DNA of 64,000 bases from Podocnemis expansa (GCA_007922195.1 ML681998.1:12843357-12907356); one strand, 5' to 3'. Counted from the stretch's first letter, positions 35,990 to 48,868 are shown. The notes: generated from the letters alone by a model not told the origin. Numbers and translations are program-made.

Positions 35990-36222
35990 GAGCTATTATT
36001 TTTCTTATGTGTGTTAGAGTAGCACCTAGAAGAGACCCAGTGAGCCCCATGGCACTAGGCACTGTACACACACACACATTGTAAATTACAGTCACTGCCC
36101 TGAAGAGCTTCCAATTCAAACAGTTGAGGAATGGGAGGGCAGTGAGACCTGTCCAGTGAGCAGGCCAATAACAGAGCTGGAAAGAGAACCCAAATCTCCT
36201 GAGTGGGTATCTGCTGGACTCC
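35990..36222 (-). repeat. SINE-like fragment (MIR/CORE type)
   Basis: The text GCACTAGGCACTGTACACAC, CACTGCCCTGAAGAGCTTCC and AGAGAACCCAAATCTCCTGA matches a common reptilian SINE-like repeat in reverse orientation. It is followed by a (TTTA)n run at 36237-36254. Confidence 0.5.
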
Positions 36223-36950
36223 ACTGCCTTTTGTTGATTATTTATTTATTTATTTGCTCTATCCTATTTAGGGTTCCTTCTCCTGGGGAGCTGTCCCCAT
36301 TTCCTTTGCTCCCCACAGTGAGCTTGTAATTTCCTCTTTTCTACACTGTGGGGTTCCCTCTTCCTCTTCTCCTTTGACTTCCCCATTCCTCTGTCCCAGG
36401 GCAGTGAGATTCTCCCCCTTCCTTTTCCTGGGGTTACTCATTCCTCTCTTGCTATCTCTTCCCTTGGGAGCCTCCTTGCCTATTGATATACCAGATGGTG
36501 ATCCATTAATTCTTACAAACCAGGCCAGCCTCTTATGACTAACAGATGATTCTGGGGACACATAATACATTTAGAATCTCTCATATCCACAGTGTGGATC
36601 ATATCTTATTCAGCCTCCTATGGAAAAATCAAGCAACTTCCTCTGCAGTTTTAGAGATCTGTAGGTGGTGGATATACTGCGATGATTGCAATGATACCTC
36701 AGAAAGTAGTGGACAATATTGGGGGTTGTGCGAGGGGTTCACAGCTGCATGTTTTGTAGCCCAGCTCTGAAGAGACTTGTAGCACACTTGTAGGGGTGGG
36801 ATGTGGGTGATCTGAGGGAGGTCAGCTGTAGAGCCAGAGAATCTGGTGCGGCATGGATCCTCCAAACCTGCTCCCCATATCAAGTCCACACTATAATGGA
36901 ATGGTTCCACAGATATTCCATGGCCTTTAGGGGAAGATGCTTGTCTTCCA

Positions 36951-37311
36951 GGCTATGTCTACACTGGCAAATTAGTCTGGATAAAGGAGGTTTAATCCAG
37001 ACTAATTTAGCCCATGGCCACACTTTTCCTTAGTTCAAACTAAGAAATTTCTTAGTTCGAACTTGTTAGTACCAGCACTTAGTTTGAACTAAGTATGATG
37101 TGGACTCAAACTAACACTTAGTTCAAACTTAATGAGTTTGAACTAAGGCAGTTAGTTTGAACTAAAAACATGTTCTAGTTCAAACTAAGCATTAGTTTGA
37201 ACTAGTCTACATTGTTAGTTTGAACTAAGAAGTGCGTGGTTAGTTCAAACTAACGTGAGGTTAGTTCAAACCAACAAGTTTGAACTAGCTTTAGCTGATG
37301 TAGATGTAGCC
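36951..37311. mobile_element. Harbinger-like MITE packed with AGTTTGAACT palindromes
   Basis: Ends GGCTATGTCTACACTG and inverted GATGTAGATGTAGCC are flanked by CCA on both sides. The interior contains ten exact copies of AGTTTGAACT or its complement, plus imperfect ones, in both orientations. It is 361 bp and non-coding. Confidence 0.7.
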
Positions 37312-38145
37312 CCAGGTTCCTAGCTAGCTTCCCAGGCTGCATGCTGGGCTAAGAATTTGCCCCAACTGGATAGAATAAGAAAATCCTTTCCTTTATGTAT
37401 TTTCCACAGAATAGAATAGAAAACAATAGTAATAGGTCTTTGTTCAGTTTCTTTATGGATATATTTAAAGGTCTTCTGAATAATAATGTAATTCTACTTT
37501 AATGTTTTATGGGCTCAGATAAGTTAGAGATATTTTACTACATTTCCTTTCCCAAAGATCCTTTGTTATAGCTTGAACAGTTTAGGATAACTCATTTTGG
37601 TTTTGGCAGGTTCCATGTACATTTCTGTCTTTATCTTCTTGCATTGTATTTACTTACTGGTAGGTAGCATTTTCAGTATCAGACTCTTTCTCATTGTGTA
37701 TTTTACAAGTTAGATTAGCACATGCATTATGTATGAATTTTTTTTTCATACTGGTAACTGCACAAGTTTTTATGTTTACATAGCTTAGAAACATAAAGAG
37801 AAATAATGTCACTTCTGTGCTTCCTTCAGACTTGTATATTTCAATGTGTTTACACTAATTCATGCACATGGCAAAAGGGAATTATCTAATATCCTTAAAA
37901 AAAGCAATAGTGGGATTACCACTTGTATTTGAAATAACTATCTAACCTAGCTATTTATTTTTCAGATTGATAAGTAACATATTTTCCTAAGAGAAGACTG
38001 AGTAAAATCTTGACCCTTCTGAAGTCAATGGCAAAGCTTCCATTAAATTCAGTGACCCAGGATTTCACCCTAAGAATGAATGAAAATCCACCTTATCTCT
38101 TTTAAAAACATCTTGTTTCTTTCTAGAAAACAGACATTAATAGTT
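37312..38145. other. A/T-rich intergenic DNA, nothing recognised
   Basis: No gene or named repeat is seen. Confidence 0.4.
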
Positions 38146-38545
38146 CAAAAGGGGCAGCTGTGTTAGTCCAGTTCAGCAAAACAAACAAGGAGTCTAACAA
38201 GTTTATTAAAAAAAAAAAAAAATCCTCACCCTGCAGTAGCCCCTGCTGGTAGAGGTGAGCTATAGTTTGACCAAAACTTATTTATCGCTAACAAATACAT
38301 TTATTAAATGAACTTTCATGGGAGAAAATCCCACTTTGTCAGATACTTAGAAGATGGGGGAACTTAAGTAAATTAAGTAACTTAAGTAAGTTCCCCCATC
38401 TTCTAAGCATCTGAGGAAGTGGGTTTTTTTCCCCCCACCAAAGCTCATGCAATAAATAAATTTGTTAAAGATAAATAGGTTTTGTTCAAACTATAGCTCA
38501 CCTCTACCAGCAGAGGTCACTGCAGCGTGAGGATTTGTTTTTTTT
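38146..38545. mobile_element. Penelope-like foldback with nested inverted segment
   Basis: The outer left end GGGGCAGCTGTGTTAGTCCA and arm GGAGAAAATCCCACTTTGTC face complementary sequence near 38400-38470. A second inverted pair (38222-38275 with 38478-38540, around GGTAGAGGTGAGCTATAG) lies within the arms. It is non-coding. Confidence 0.65.
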
Positions 38546-40240
38546 TTTTTGGTAAGGGAAAAGTTAATGGAATGAAAACTGCATCTGATGCAGGTATTTT
38601 GTAGGTCTAAATTTTATTTTAATGATCTTCATTATGATGGATTATCAGTAAATTTAAGATCAAAAGTTGTTTTTAGTGAGATTAATACAGGGACAGAAGG
38701 ATAAAGATGTTTTGCAGTGTAAGAATAAAGAAAAAATCAAATTCTAATGAAAATAGTTTTTCCTTCTAGTGCTGCAGAGGGTACAAAATTTCTATTGTTT
38801 TTGAAGGCTACTACAGTTTGAACTGAGAAGGCATGGTTTTAGGCCTAGACACTCTTGACTGGGTTGTAATCTGTAGAAAAAGTTTAAAAAGGGAGAAGGG
38901 AGAGCAAAAGTTAATTTGCTACCAGTGAAAGCAGAGTAGAAAGTAACAGAAAGAGAGAGGGTATGTGTCCTATATGGTAGAAAATAAATTGTCATTACAA
39001 ATATCATTTTAAGAAAGCAGATAAGCAAAGGAACTACTATGATTTAGATAAATTTATGTGGCACATCAAAGAAGCAAAAATATCCGTGCCTCTCTAAGAA
39101 TACCTTTTTAAGAGACAGCCTTTAAACACATCTACGAAATAAAGGAAAAATTCAAATGTAATATGATAGATATAATTTAAATGAGAAGTACACATCAGAG
39201 GTAAAAGTAGAACATGCATGTGAAAGAGAAATGTAAAAAAGTTAAAGAAAAAACATTGGGGAAAACCATTTAAAATTGTTTAAAAAAGTTAATACGCAGG
39301 GTCTGATTAAGGAAAGCATCCCTTTTCAGGATGCTTTCTAAAAATATTTAATGTTAAACATATGCTTAAGTCCCATTGATGTTTAAATTCAGTAGGTTCT
39401 TAAGTACTGTCCTGAATTGGGGCCACAGTGAATAGTTAGGAGGAAATCTTTTGGCTACTTTATAAAACTGTGGGTTTAACCTAATAGGTATGCTGCTTTT
39501 CAAGACAAAAAGGGACAATAACCTCCCTAACAATTTAGCAACACTTTCTCTCATAAATCCAATTTAAGAAAAATTCCCAGCATTCCCATGCTAAATACTT
39601 AAGTCTTCTTAAATTTATACTATAGCAATAAATGTGTTTTATAACTGTAAAATTAAGGTTATGAGGACTTGTAACATTTTCGTTTATGCTAGTTTTGCGA
39701 GTCTCTAACATATTGTATAAGGTTTACTGTCCTAATGTTTTCAATGACTCTGAGCCACAATGTAAAGTAACAGAAAAGAAAATCAAGAGAAAACAACCAA
39801 ACAAAAAGTCTAACCAATAACTTAGGTTTTATTTAGAGTTCTTTGGATACTTAAAGGGGGGAAAAGCATGGAATTCACTATTTTTCTAGCTCTGGATCTC
39901 TTTAGAAGTAATTCTCTCACAGTTGTACAGTATTTGAAAATTACTAATTTACAGTAGTCGTCATTATAAAAGGCTAGAAGAAGGTTCACTAATACCTAGA
40001 CTGATGTTTATAGAATGTGATCAGTCATACAGTGATGGACAGTGCTGAGCATCAGGTTTCTGGAAGGCTGCTGTAGTTTGGGTCAAATTTCTATAGACAG
40101 TTCAGTTGTTTTCTGCAGTGTTAGCACATCCAGGAAAAAAGTTGGTTTCTGTAGCTTTGCATATATGCAGATTCCTCTATGACTTGCAAGAGGCTTTTCA
40201 AATCACAATGGTCTGTTGCTATTCTATGATTGTACAACAC
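38546..40240. other. A/T-rich intergenic DNA, nothing recognised
   Basis: No gene or named repeat is seen. Confidence 0.4.
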
Positions 40241-40243
40241 TTA

Positions 40244-40700
40244 GAATTCCAAAAGGTAGCAGTGTTAACCTAGTTCAGCAAAACAAACAAGGAGTCCTGT
40301 GGCACTTTTAAAGACTAACAAATTTATTTATCACGTGAGCTTTCATGGGAGAAAATCTCACGTTGTCAGATGCTTTGAAGATGTGGGGACTTGCAGAATG
40401 GGGGGAAGATAAATGCAGAGAAGTGTCATAGGATCAGGTCAGACTGTTGCAACAGATGAGTGCAGTAGTTTAGATTCAAACACTGGTGAACAGCATATAG
40501 AGAAAGATGAGATCAAATCATCTGTTGTAATGAGAAAAAAAAATCCACAGTCCTTAAGGAACTTTAAAGAGACCTGGGTTTCAGAGAGTGAGTGCTCAGG
40601 GCTTTCTGAAAATCATGCCCTCTCCTTCTACCTCCCCCAAGATGTCTCAGGTTGGGCACCCAAAAGAACTACTCACTTTTGAAAATGTAAGTCAATAACT
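40244..40700. mobile_element. Penelope-like element, terminal repeat plus internal remnant
   Basis: GTTCAGCAAAACAAACAAGG, GGAGTCCTGTGGCAC and TCAGATGCTTTGAAGATG match the family. The following text (40440-40600) aligns by eye with the internal part of the copy at 16.8-17.2 kb. Its right boundary is approximate. Confidence 0.6.
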
Positions 40701-41769
40701 TTCTAAACTTTAATAGCCTTTTAAAGAGTGGCCCCTGTCTAGTACTAAATGACTATTTTAATAATATATGGGTTTCACAGCAGTCGAATGTGTTTTTACT
40801 GAATAAAGCCCTTAGCTATAATGAACACAGTGGAATATGGACACAAGGGAAGAGGGTTAAGGATGGAACAGTTCTTTGAGTCTTCCAATAGTGTTAAAAA
40901 ACACAACCATAATTAAAAAAGACTTCTCTCTGAGCAATAGTCTTCTGAAATTCTTCCTACTTGACTCCCCCAGTGTACTGACTTGTTCTGACTTTTGTTT
41001 ATCTCATTCAATCTGCCAGTCCAACAACAGCTTGCTGGTTGGTTGATGTTGGATGGTGACCTGAGATGCCAACCTTAAGATTTGCCAGGTGAAAAATGAC
41101 CAACTTGGTTTTAAAGTCTTGGCTTTCGTTTATGAGGAGTTGGCAAAGCATGTTTCCCTTTTTTTCTTTTATAGCTTGTTCCAGAGGTTTTGGAGGATAC
41201 ACAGCTGGTTGGCAGTACCACAGCTAACTCCTGTTCTGCAAAGTCTTAAAAAAGTAGAACCTCTGATAATGATGCTCCGAGGCAATGTACAAGAATAGTG
41301 TACAATATATATGCATGCTGCATGCATACCTGTACATTGTCAATAACTATTCAGGGATGGAGAGGTATTTCATTATTTTTTGTCAAAAAAAAAAAAAGCT
41401 CATTTATATAGATTTCATTATGTCAGTGGTCCTTGTCTACACCAAATTGATTCTGTCCTACATCACTGATGCTGTCTAATATTAATTAAACCAAAAATGT
41501 CTTCAAACCTCTTTTGCATTTTTCTAATTACAAACAGTAAGCTGTTGTTTTGAAGCTTTTTAAATGGATGTTCTGATTCCAAATGACTTAACGTTTTTCC
41601 TGTTTATCCTGCTTACAGTTCAACTAGCCACATTTTGTTTTCTCTGGATTATGCTTTTTATGGGCTTCCTTTTGTACTTTTGCCTGGGCTCACTAGTAGT
41701 GGAAAAAATGTGTACATGGAAACACTGAGAGTATGAATTTGGTTGATTGTCATTCCACCTATATCACGA

Positions 41770-42076
41770 TGTAAGAATGGCCATACTGGGTCCTCAGTAT
41801 TCTGTCTTCTGACAGTGAGCAGTACCAGATGCTTCAGAGGAAATGAATAGGGCAATTAATGAGTGATCCATCTAGTCCCAGTTTATGGCAGTCAGAGGCT
41901 TAAGGGCACTTGGTGCATGGGATTGTATCTCTATACATTTTGGCTTATAACCATTGGTGGACCTATCCTCCATGAATTCATCTAAATCTTTTTTGAATCC
42001 AGCTATACTTTTGGCCTTCACAGCACTCCTGACAATGAGTTCATCAGACTGATTGTGTGTTCATGATCCTCTATCA
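41770..42076 (-). mobile_element. CR1 LINE fragment, left piece
   Basis: The minus strand is an old CR1 copy. It stops at the insertion point of the hAT-type element at 42077, and its continuation resumes at 45187. Confidence 0.65.
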
Positions 42077-42519
42077 CAGGGGTCTCAAACTCAAATCACC
42101 ATGAGGGCTGCATGAGAACTAGTAGAGGGCCGCATGAGGACTAGTGTGTTAGCCCAAGGGCTGCACCACTGAAACCTTTCCACAGGGCCATAACTATGGT
42201 GGGCCAAAAGGGGCAAGGCCCTGGGTGAAAGATTTCACAGGGTGACAGATGATCCTGCCTAGCCCCAAAGAGGAATGTGCCTTGGGGAAGGCACATTCCT
42301 CCGGGAGCCAGACTGTGGCTGGAGGAGGTCCTCTCCTGCGCTGCCCCCAGCCTGCAAGATCTGGTCAGGTGCATGGTGGTAGGGAGAGAAGAAGTCTGGC
42401 CACCAGCCACATGGCCAGCAGCACAGCTGCTTTGGCCTGCCGGACCCACAGCCAGGTAGGAGAAGGTGGTGGTACACTGGGGCCTGGGCACCAGCAGTAC
42501 CTATCTGGATGTGGGGGGG

Positions 42520-42840
42520 AGGCACTTTCCCAGCCCTGAGTGACTGGCTTGTTGGTTGGTGGGGGAGAGAGCTGGGGAGGCACCCCCTGACCCTGTGTTG
42601 CTGAGTGGCCAGGCTTTGCTGGCCGTGCGGCAGGGGAGGCACCTGCCCAGCTGGGCTGGCTGGTCGGTGGTTGAGGGAGGCATTCCCCCACCCCAGCCCA
42701 ACCCTGTATTGCTGGCCAGCAAGACAGGCACCCCACCAACCCTGGTTGGATGGCTGGATGGCCAGCCAGTTTGGGAGCCAGGGAGGCACCCCATGCCCGA
42801 CTCTGTATTGCTGGCTGGCCAGGTTTGCTCAGGGGCTCGG
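42520..42840. repeat. Degenerate minisatellite inside the hAT-type element
   Basis: Roughly 90-110 bp units recur with GGGAGGCACCCC, then CTGTATTGCTGGCC and TGGCTGG phrases. Overlapping frames on both strands reflect low stop density, not genes. Confidence 0.55.
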
Positions 42841-42869
42841 TGCTACCGGAGACTTGGGTAAGCTAACCA

Positions 42870-43045
42870 GGGGAAACAAAAATTCCTGTGGCAGTTTACT
42901 AATGCATTATGCATTGTATGAGTTTAAAGGAGAAATTCTACTTAGTCAGACTCCTTGATTTTTCTGTCAAAGGGGCAGCCATGTTAGTGTGCTGCAGCAG
43001 AACAAACAAGGAGTCCTGTGGCACTTTTAAAGAGTGAAAAGAATG
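42870..43045. mobile_element. Two Penelope-type terminal repeat pieces in direct orientation
   Basis: One piece has ATTCCTGTGGCAGTTTACTA and GAGAAATTCTACTTAGTCAG. The next begins AAAGGGGCAGCCATGTTAGT and contains GGAGTCCTGTGGCAC. Both read in the same direction, unlike the inverted pairs elsewhere. Confidence 0.6.
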
Positions 43046-43049
43046 ATTC

Positions 43050-44735
43050 TTAGAAGGATAAATGGATATGAATGCATTTAAACTGACAGAGTGCTCTTCT
43101 TGATTCAGCAGACAGGAGTTTCTCTGCAAGGTGGTCCCCAGCCTTGCACAAGGATTGCAAAAAATTATACTCACTGGAGCCCCATCAAACTTATAGGTAA
43201 CCCGATGCACTTTTAGCATGCTTATAGGAATGTCTGTAATTTTTATATGTTTTCTCTTTAACGCTGTGCTGTGTTAAAACTCTTAGTTAAGAGGAAGTGA
43301 GACACTGATCTCTGCTCAGGGGAGATAATGCCTGGGAGTTGAACCCCTTTCAGTGGATGCCCTTGAAGGATGAGGGAGGGGATGTGGAATAGAGGTGTGG
43401 TAAGCCTGAAACTGTGATACCTGTATCAATGTTTTTAGAACTACTTCACTGTTACAATCTGGATTTGTGGAAGCTGTACTGTATATAGTTAGAATAGAGA
43501 TTATGTTTAACAAATTGTCAAGAAAAGGAAATAGGTTTATCTCTAACTTTCCCTGAAGTCTAAAGTACCTGTCTTCAGGTGAGATCAGTCTGTAATGAAA
43601 AACCACTCTAAATTTAATACAGGCAGTGTTTGGAAGCAGATGAAAAATGCTAACATTGATGATCTTCAAATTTCAAAGGAGGGGCAGGGTGAAAAAAGAT
43701 CCATGAATTGCAAATAGTAACAATGACTTTAAACAAGGTAATTGACAAAGTAACATTTCATGCTCAATTACTGCTTCTCTAAAAGTTAAAATTTGCACTC
43801 CTTTCCCAGATTGTGCTTTTTTGCTCTGGGGGATAGGGGTAGTGGGTTATTTTGGTGGTGATTGTTTTTTTTACAAACAAATTGCCTTTTCTTTGAAAAA
43901 AGTGCACAGAAAAAATAATCTAGTTTTACAGTTCAAACTACTGATATTTCCAGATTTAAATCCCAGCAACAGTGGTAAATGAGTTAGTTATATATGGGTA
44001 CAGAAATTATGGTGAAATGACCTGGTGCATTTTGCAGTAATTATGCAGTGGGTCTGATTTGCCTCATATATCATGTAACTCTACTGATTGATTTGAGGGG
44101 GTGCATTTCATGTAACTTTAGTTGATTTGAGCAGACGCATTTCATGCTCCTCGCCCCAAGCTCCAAAATTCCTAGTTATGGACCTGCCTTTCCATATGTA
44201 AGGCAGGCTTAGAAGCTGTGCCTAGCAGCTTCTGGTGGTGGTGGGGGAGCAACTAATCTGCACGGGTTTAGTATTTGTATTAGCACAAAGAACACATTTA
44301 GCATAAATACACTATGGGTGCAGGGCAATATGGGTAATGGTATTTGGGGTTGATCTGATCACAAATCTGTCAATAACTGTAATTCTACTGAAGGGAAATA
44401 TGCTACTCTCTGATTGTTCCAAATCTGTTTGGGTTAGTTAAAGGATAAAAGCTACCCTTAGCTAAAAAGACACTTGTATAGGAGGCCACTGCCTGTTTCA
44501 GCCTAGAGAAAGACAAGATGGGTGGGGTTTGTACAGCTACTTTTGGAGCTATGCTTGAGGTATTTGCCACACCCCCTGGCCCCACTGGCAACTGGTAGAT
44601 CTGGCTGGGCTTCTTTTGAGGCCTTTCTTAATTATTTTAATGAAAGTAGCTGTTTGCAGCTACTTGAGATTTAAGAGCTGAAGTCACTAAGAAAGGCAAA
44701 CTCTCTCTGAGCTGAAATCACTGAAGAGGAGCAGC
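43050..44735. other. Unassigned interior of the hAT-type element
   Basis: This is noncoding mixed sequence; I recognise no transposase or other gene. Confidence 0.35.
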
Positions 44736-44739
44736 AGAT

Positions 44740-44935
44740 GGAGTGACCAGCAGGTGGAGCTGGTGGACAGTGGGTGGAGCAAGTGGATGGTGGGAGCAGC
44801 CAGCTGTGAGCTGGGTGGCACCAGTGACCGGTGGACAGAGCTGGTGGAGAGTGGGGGGAGCCAGCGGATGGTGCTAGTGGATGGAGTGAGTGACCGGGGT
44901 TGGTGCCAGCAGACAGCTGAAGTGAAAGACATGCC
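44740..44935. repeat. Imprecise GTGGATGG-type tandem repeat
   Basis: Short units around GGTGGAC, GTGGATGG and GGAGCCAG recur within the 3.1-kb element. Confidence 0.5.
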
Positions 44936-45186
44936 CTTTGGGGTGCCCAGGAGATAGTGCATGATTTCCCAGAAATCTGGGTGGGGGCTCGAACCAGTTA
45001 GTGCTGTAATGTTATGGGGAAACCCCTAGATATAGAACCTGGCCCTTGTCCTGCCATCTCACCCTGAGTAAAGGGTTACACATAAAACAATATTGCAAAT
45101 ATTAGTAACAGTAGTATCATTGCAGGCCTCAAGAAATAACTTTAGGGGCCACATGGGACCCACAGGCCACATGTTTGAGACCCCTG

Positions 45187-45374
45187 CTCTATCGTATTCC
45201 CCCTTAGTTGTTTCTTTTCTAAGGTGAACAGTCTCAATCTTTTTAATATCTCCTGGTATGGAAAGTGTTCTATATACTTACTCATTTTGTTGCACTTATC
45301 TATACCTTCTGTATTTCTAATATATCTGTTTTGAGACGGGGAACCAGAACTGCATAGAGTATTCAAAGGGTGGG
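45187..45374 (-). mobile_element. CR1 LINE fragment, middle piece
   Basis: Text such as CCCCCTTAGTTGTTTCTTTT and GAGACGGGGAACCAGAACTG is CR1 in reverse orientation and continues the copy that ends at 42076. Confidence 0.7.
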
Positions 45375-46028
45375 CATATGTGATGGGGTTTACTAACCCC
45401 ACAGTAAATCAGAGCAAAATGTGGAAAAGTATTGGGCCGGAAAGGCCCACTCAACAGCTGCAGGGCGTGCTCCGGGTGAAGGGACTGTTTTAAAAGGTCA
45501 TTGATAATTTGGGGGTGGGAGTGAGTTACAGGCTTCATCAGGAAGTGAGAGTGGCTGATGGAATCACTGCAGCTTTGGTGAGGCCATTCTGGGGGCACTG
45601 ATCAGTATTTTCACCTCCGCTGGAAGTGAGAACCCATAAGAGGCACTGAAAAATGGGATGTTGTTCCCCAGCGGATAAAGCAGCTACTAGTAGAAGCCAT
45701 GACCCTACGCCAAATGGAGGAGCCACAGACTGATGGAAAGTGACCCAAGAGAGAGTGTAACTTGGGGTGGACCAACAAATGGTCTGGACACTAAAATGCC
45801 TCATTAGGGGTCAGGACCCAGTGGCTTAGGAGGGCCTGGGTCCAGAAACCCCTGTCCATTTTCCTTTTATGTAGATAGAACCCCAAGGTGGCGTAAGGGG
45901 GACACCCAGGAGAGACTGAGGTCTGCCATATATATTATTTGGCAGGGCCTTCTTCAGGATGGGCAGATTTAAGAGAAATGTGAAGTCAGTGCCTGACCAC
46001 TAGGCTGGCTGGCTATTGGCCCAACCCA
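45375..46028. mobile_element. Insertion in CR1, possibly LTR-derived
   Basis: The CR1 text breaks here and resumes near 46030 (GATTTGTATAGTGGCATTAG). The insert begins near TGTGATGGGGTTTACTAACC and has a GC-rich, LTR-like look, but no paired ends or clean duplication were found. The class is uncertain. Confidence 0.4.
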
Positions 46029-46090
46029 CTTTAGTATACTATAGATTTGTATAGTGGCATTAGGATATTTTCTGTCTTACAGTCAAGGCT
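46029..46090 (-). mobile_element. CR1 LINE fragment, right piece
   Basis: GATATTTTCTGTCTTACAG is a familiar CR1 phrase and is in register with 45374 once the insert is removed. Confidence 0.55.
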
Positions 46091-46914
46091 TCACTATTGG
46101 GAGCATGGTTGCAAAGAAGACTGATTGACCAATAGAAAGCAGCGCCATGTTACGTACATGGACCTCTCAAGAAAGCTGGGAGTATCTATCAGAGCAGGTA
46201 AGTGACATAATCACTTGTCTTTACTCCCTCACAGCAAAATACCTGGAGAAACAACTGAGACCAAGAACTGTGGACTAGGGAAAGGGAGTCCCAGCAGAGA
46301 AAGCTATCTTTTCATAAGTGAATTGAAAATCTGTAGCCAGATAGAATTGTTTGAGGGTACCATCCCTCAGTGTGAGACTTCTACATTCAAATTCTATTAC
46401 AATTTAGATTGCATTCTTATTTTTATTTTTCCTTTGGTAACTAGTTCTAGTCTTTTTGTTTGAAACTTATAATCACTCAAAATCTATCTTTCCATAGTTA
46501 ATAAATTCATTTTATGTTTTATCTTAACCAGTGTGGACATGAGCTGAAGTGTCTAGAAACATTAGCTCAGTAACAAACACTGGTGCACGTCTCTTCCACT
46601 TTGAGAGAAAGGCAGACTGGACAATACAGTTCACCGGTCAGGCTTTAGACCCAAGCAAGACAGTACAGACCTGGGGTCTGGGTTAGGGAACTAGCTGAAA
46701 CTTCTTTGTTGTTAGTTTGTGAATGGCTGGGGGAAGCATTCATTGACCTAAGCCAGCTGTGTGATGCTACCTGTTTCAGGCTGGATGATAATAATGTCTG
46801 GATAGACTGTCTGTGTGTCATCTGTGTGGAAAGCCCACCCCAAGATAAATAGTTGATAAAAGTATCAGCAGCTCCACAGCTCCCAGGGGTTCTGCAAGCC
46901 ATCATACCTACCAG

Positions 46915-47290
46915 TTAAAGAAAACTCTGTACCAGATGACTGGCAGAAAGCTAATGTAACACTGACTTTTATAAAAGACTCCATAGGCAGTCTTGAGAAT
47001 TACAAGCCAGTAAGTCTAATTTCAATATAAGTAAAACATGGGTTGAAACAATAGTAAAGAACAGAATTGTCAGACACTTAGATGAGCACAGTATGCTGGG
47101 GAAGAGTCAACAGGGCTCTGTTGAGGCATGGTTTCTCTTCACAAATCTATTGGAATTCTCTGAGGGTATCACAAAGCATCTGGGCAAAAATGATCCCAGC
47201 GGATATAATATATTTGGACATTCAGAAGCCTTTGACAAGGTCCCACATAAAAATGCTTGTAAGCAATCGTAAGAAGTAAGGTCTCCTGAG
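46915..47290 (+). mobile_element. CR1 LINE reverse-transcriptase fragment
   Basis: The plus strand shows broken pieces of CR1 reverse transcriptase: Asn-Tyr-Lys-Pro-Val-Ser-Leu near 46998, Gln-Gly-Ser...Leu-Phe-Thr-Asn near 47110-47140 and Ala-Phe-Asp-Lys-Val-Pro-His near 47230. Frameshifts make it inactive. Confidence 0.75.
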
Positions 47291-48868
47291 AAATTATTAA
47301 TTGATAAAAAGATAGGTGGCTGTGTGGATCTGTACCCAAAATATAGGCACCTGCAAGAATTAAGAGATTTTGATTTGTAAGAGGCTAGTTCTGGGGCCAT
47401 TTCAGATTGACTTACATTTAATTATGCTCACAAATGTTTGTGTTATATCTGCTATGGGAAAACAGGATAAGACTGGGAGCATTACTTGTTAAAACTGAGC
47501 TAAGGATAAAATGGTGATTTTTATCGTGAAATTTATAATCATCTTGATGAATGATGGTTGTTTTACAGAGAAAAGATAATACATGTAAAACTGCACCTGC
47601 AGCAAAGCTATATTTTCTTTATGACTCTGACAGGAATATGAATCATGGATTATTACAGACTTTCTTCTAGGTACATCATGGGCTTACCATTATTTATTAC
47701 AATTTGTTTAGGATTTAATCGAGGACTTGAGTAGTAAGTGTGCTCAGATGTTCTTGGATACATGCCAATACTGGGCAGAAAATTTTTGAAAAAGAGCAGT
47801 GTTCTAGGTGACTAAATGCTGCAGCCAATGGAAGCTGAAAGGAGGGAAATTCTTAGGCAGGTCTGTACTGTGACAGGATTTCAGCAACAGTCGAAGGGAG
47901 ATGTGCAAAGTACTTTGCGTATCTCACTTTGACTGCCTGCTACAGCAGTGTTTTCAGTGTGCTGAGCCAAAGGGAAATGCCTTCCCTTCAGCTCAGTTCT
48001 TCTCCAGTGGTTGGGGGGATCTTCAGCAATTGATTTCCAGATTGGTTGAGTGGGTCTTCACAGATCTGATCTGTTGATTGGCAAGATCAATCTGATGGCA
48101 GCAAATTTGTTGCTTTCAGTGAAGACTAGTCTGCAGAGTTTTTGCGCCAAATTCGAATCTCAGTTATACCAGTGTAGCAGTGGAACTACTCTGGATTTAT
48201 ACTAGTGCAAATGGAACCAGACTCTGACTCAAGAGACCTAATTCTTCCCTATGTTATACTCCTGCTACTCCCTGTAGAGTATCTGTTCCAAATTCAACCT
48301 AATGCAACCAAATTCAGTGTGTACTACAGTGCAATACATGAACCTGTCATAAAAACATACATAATAAACAACTTAAAATCCATGAATATTAAAAACTGTA
48401 AGCCAAATTGCAAGCAGTTGCTAAATGCAGCACAGGTGGGAAATGAAGGGAAGCAAATAGAACATTGAGGCATAAACAGCTGACACTGAGCATATGGTAT
48501 TTTGGAGGTTGCCTTTTCCTATTGGTGTGCCTGTCTCCAGGGGAGAACATGCTCCATAGGAAAACCAGTGAGTTGACAAAACATTTCATACTCCAGCACC
48601 TCTATCCCTGGCATGCTTTTTGTGTTTAGTTTAAAACACCATTCTGTGGACTTGTAGTACATTCTTTGATTTTTTTGCCAGTATTTACTGAAGAAATTGA
48701 AGAATTCATGCTACGTTACAGCAGAAAGAGAGAAAAACTTTAAAAAGGCTGTACATTTAAAAAATCTATATTTTCATAAAATTTCTGATGAACTTTTGCT
48801 CATGGATAAGGACTTTGATTACAAGAAAAGAAAAACATGAGAGAAGTTAGCCAATATTACTGCTGGAG
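47291..48868. other. Intergenic, nothing recognised
   Basis: This is noncoding sequence with no clear element. Confidence 0.4.

Larger units (their letters stand above)
42077..45186. mobile_element. 3.1-kb hAT-type element inserted in CR1
   Basis: Ends CAGGGGTCTCAAACTC and inverted ATGTTTGAGACCCCTG are flanked by CTCTATCA (42069-42076) and CTCTATCG (45187-45194), an 8-bp duplication with one mismatch. The interior holds degenerate GC-rich tandem repeats, two Penelope-type terminal repeats and unassigned sequence. I see no transposase frame, so it is non-autonomous or decayed. Confidence 0.8.

Noticed and set aside
42141..42958. Frames up to 176 codons near 42.5 kb
   Set aside because: They are caused by a degenerate GC-rich minisatellite inside the 3.1-kb hAT-type element; no transposase motif is present.
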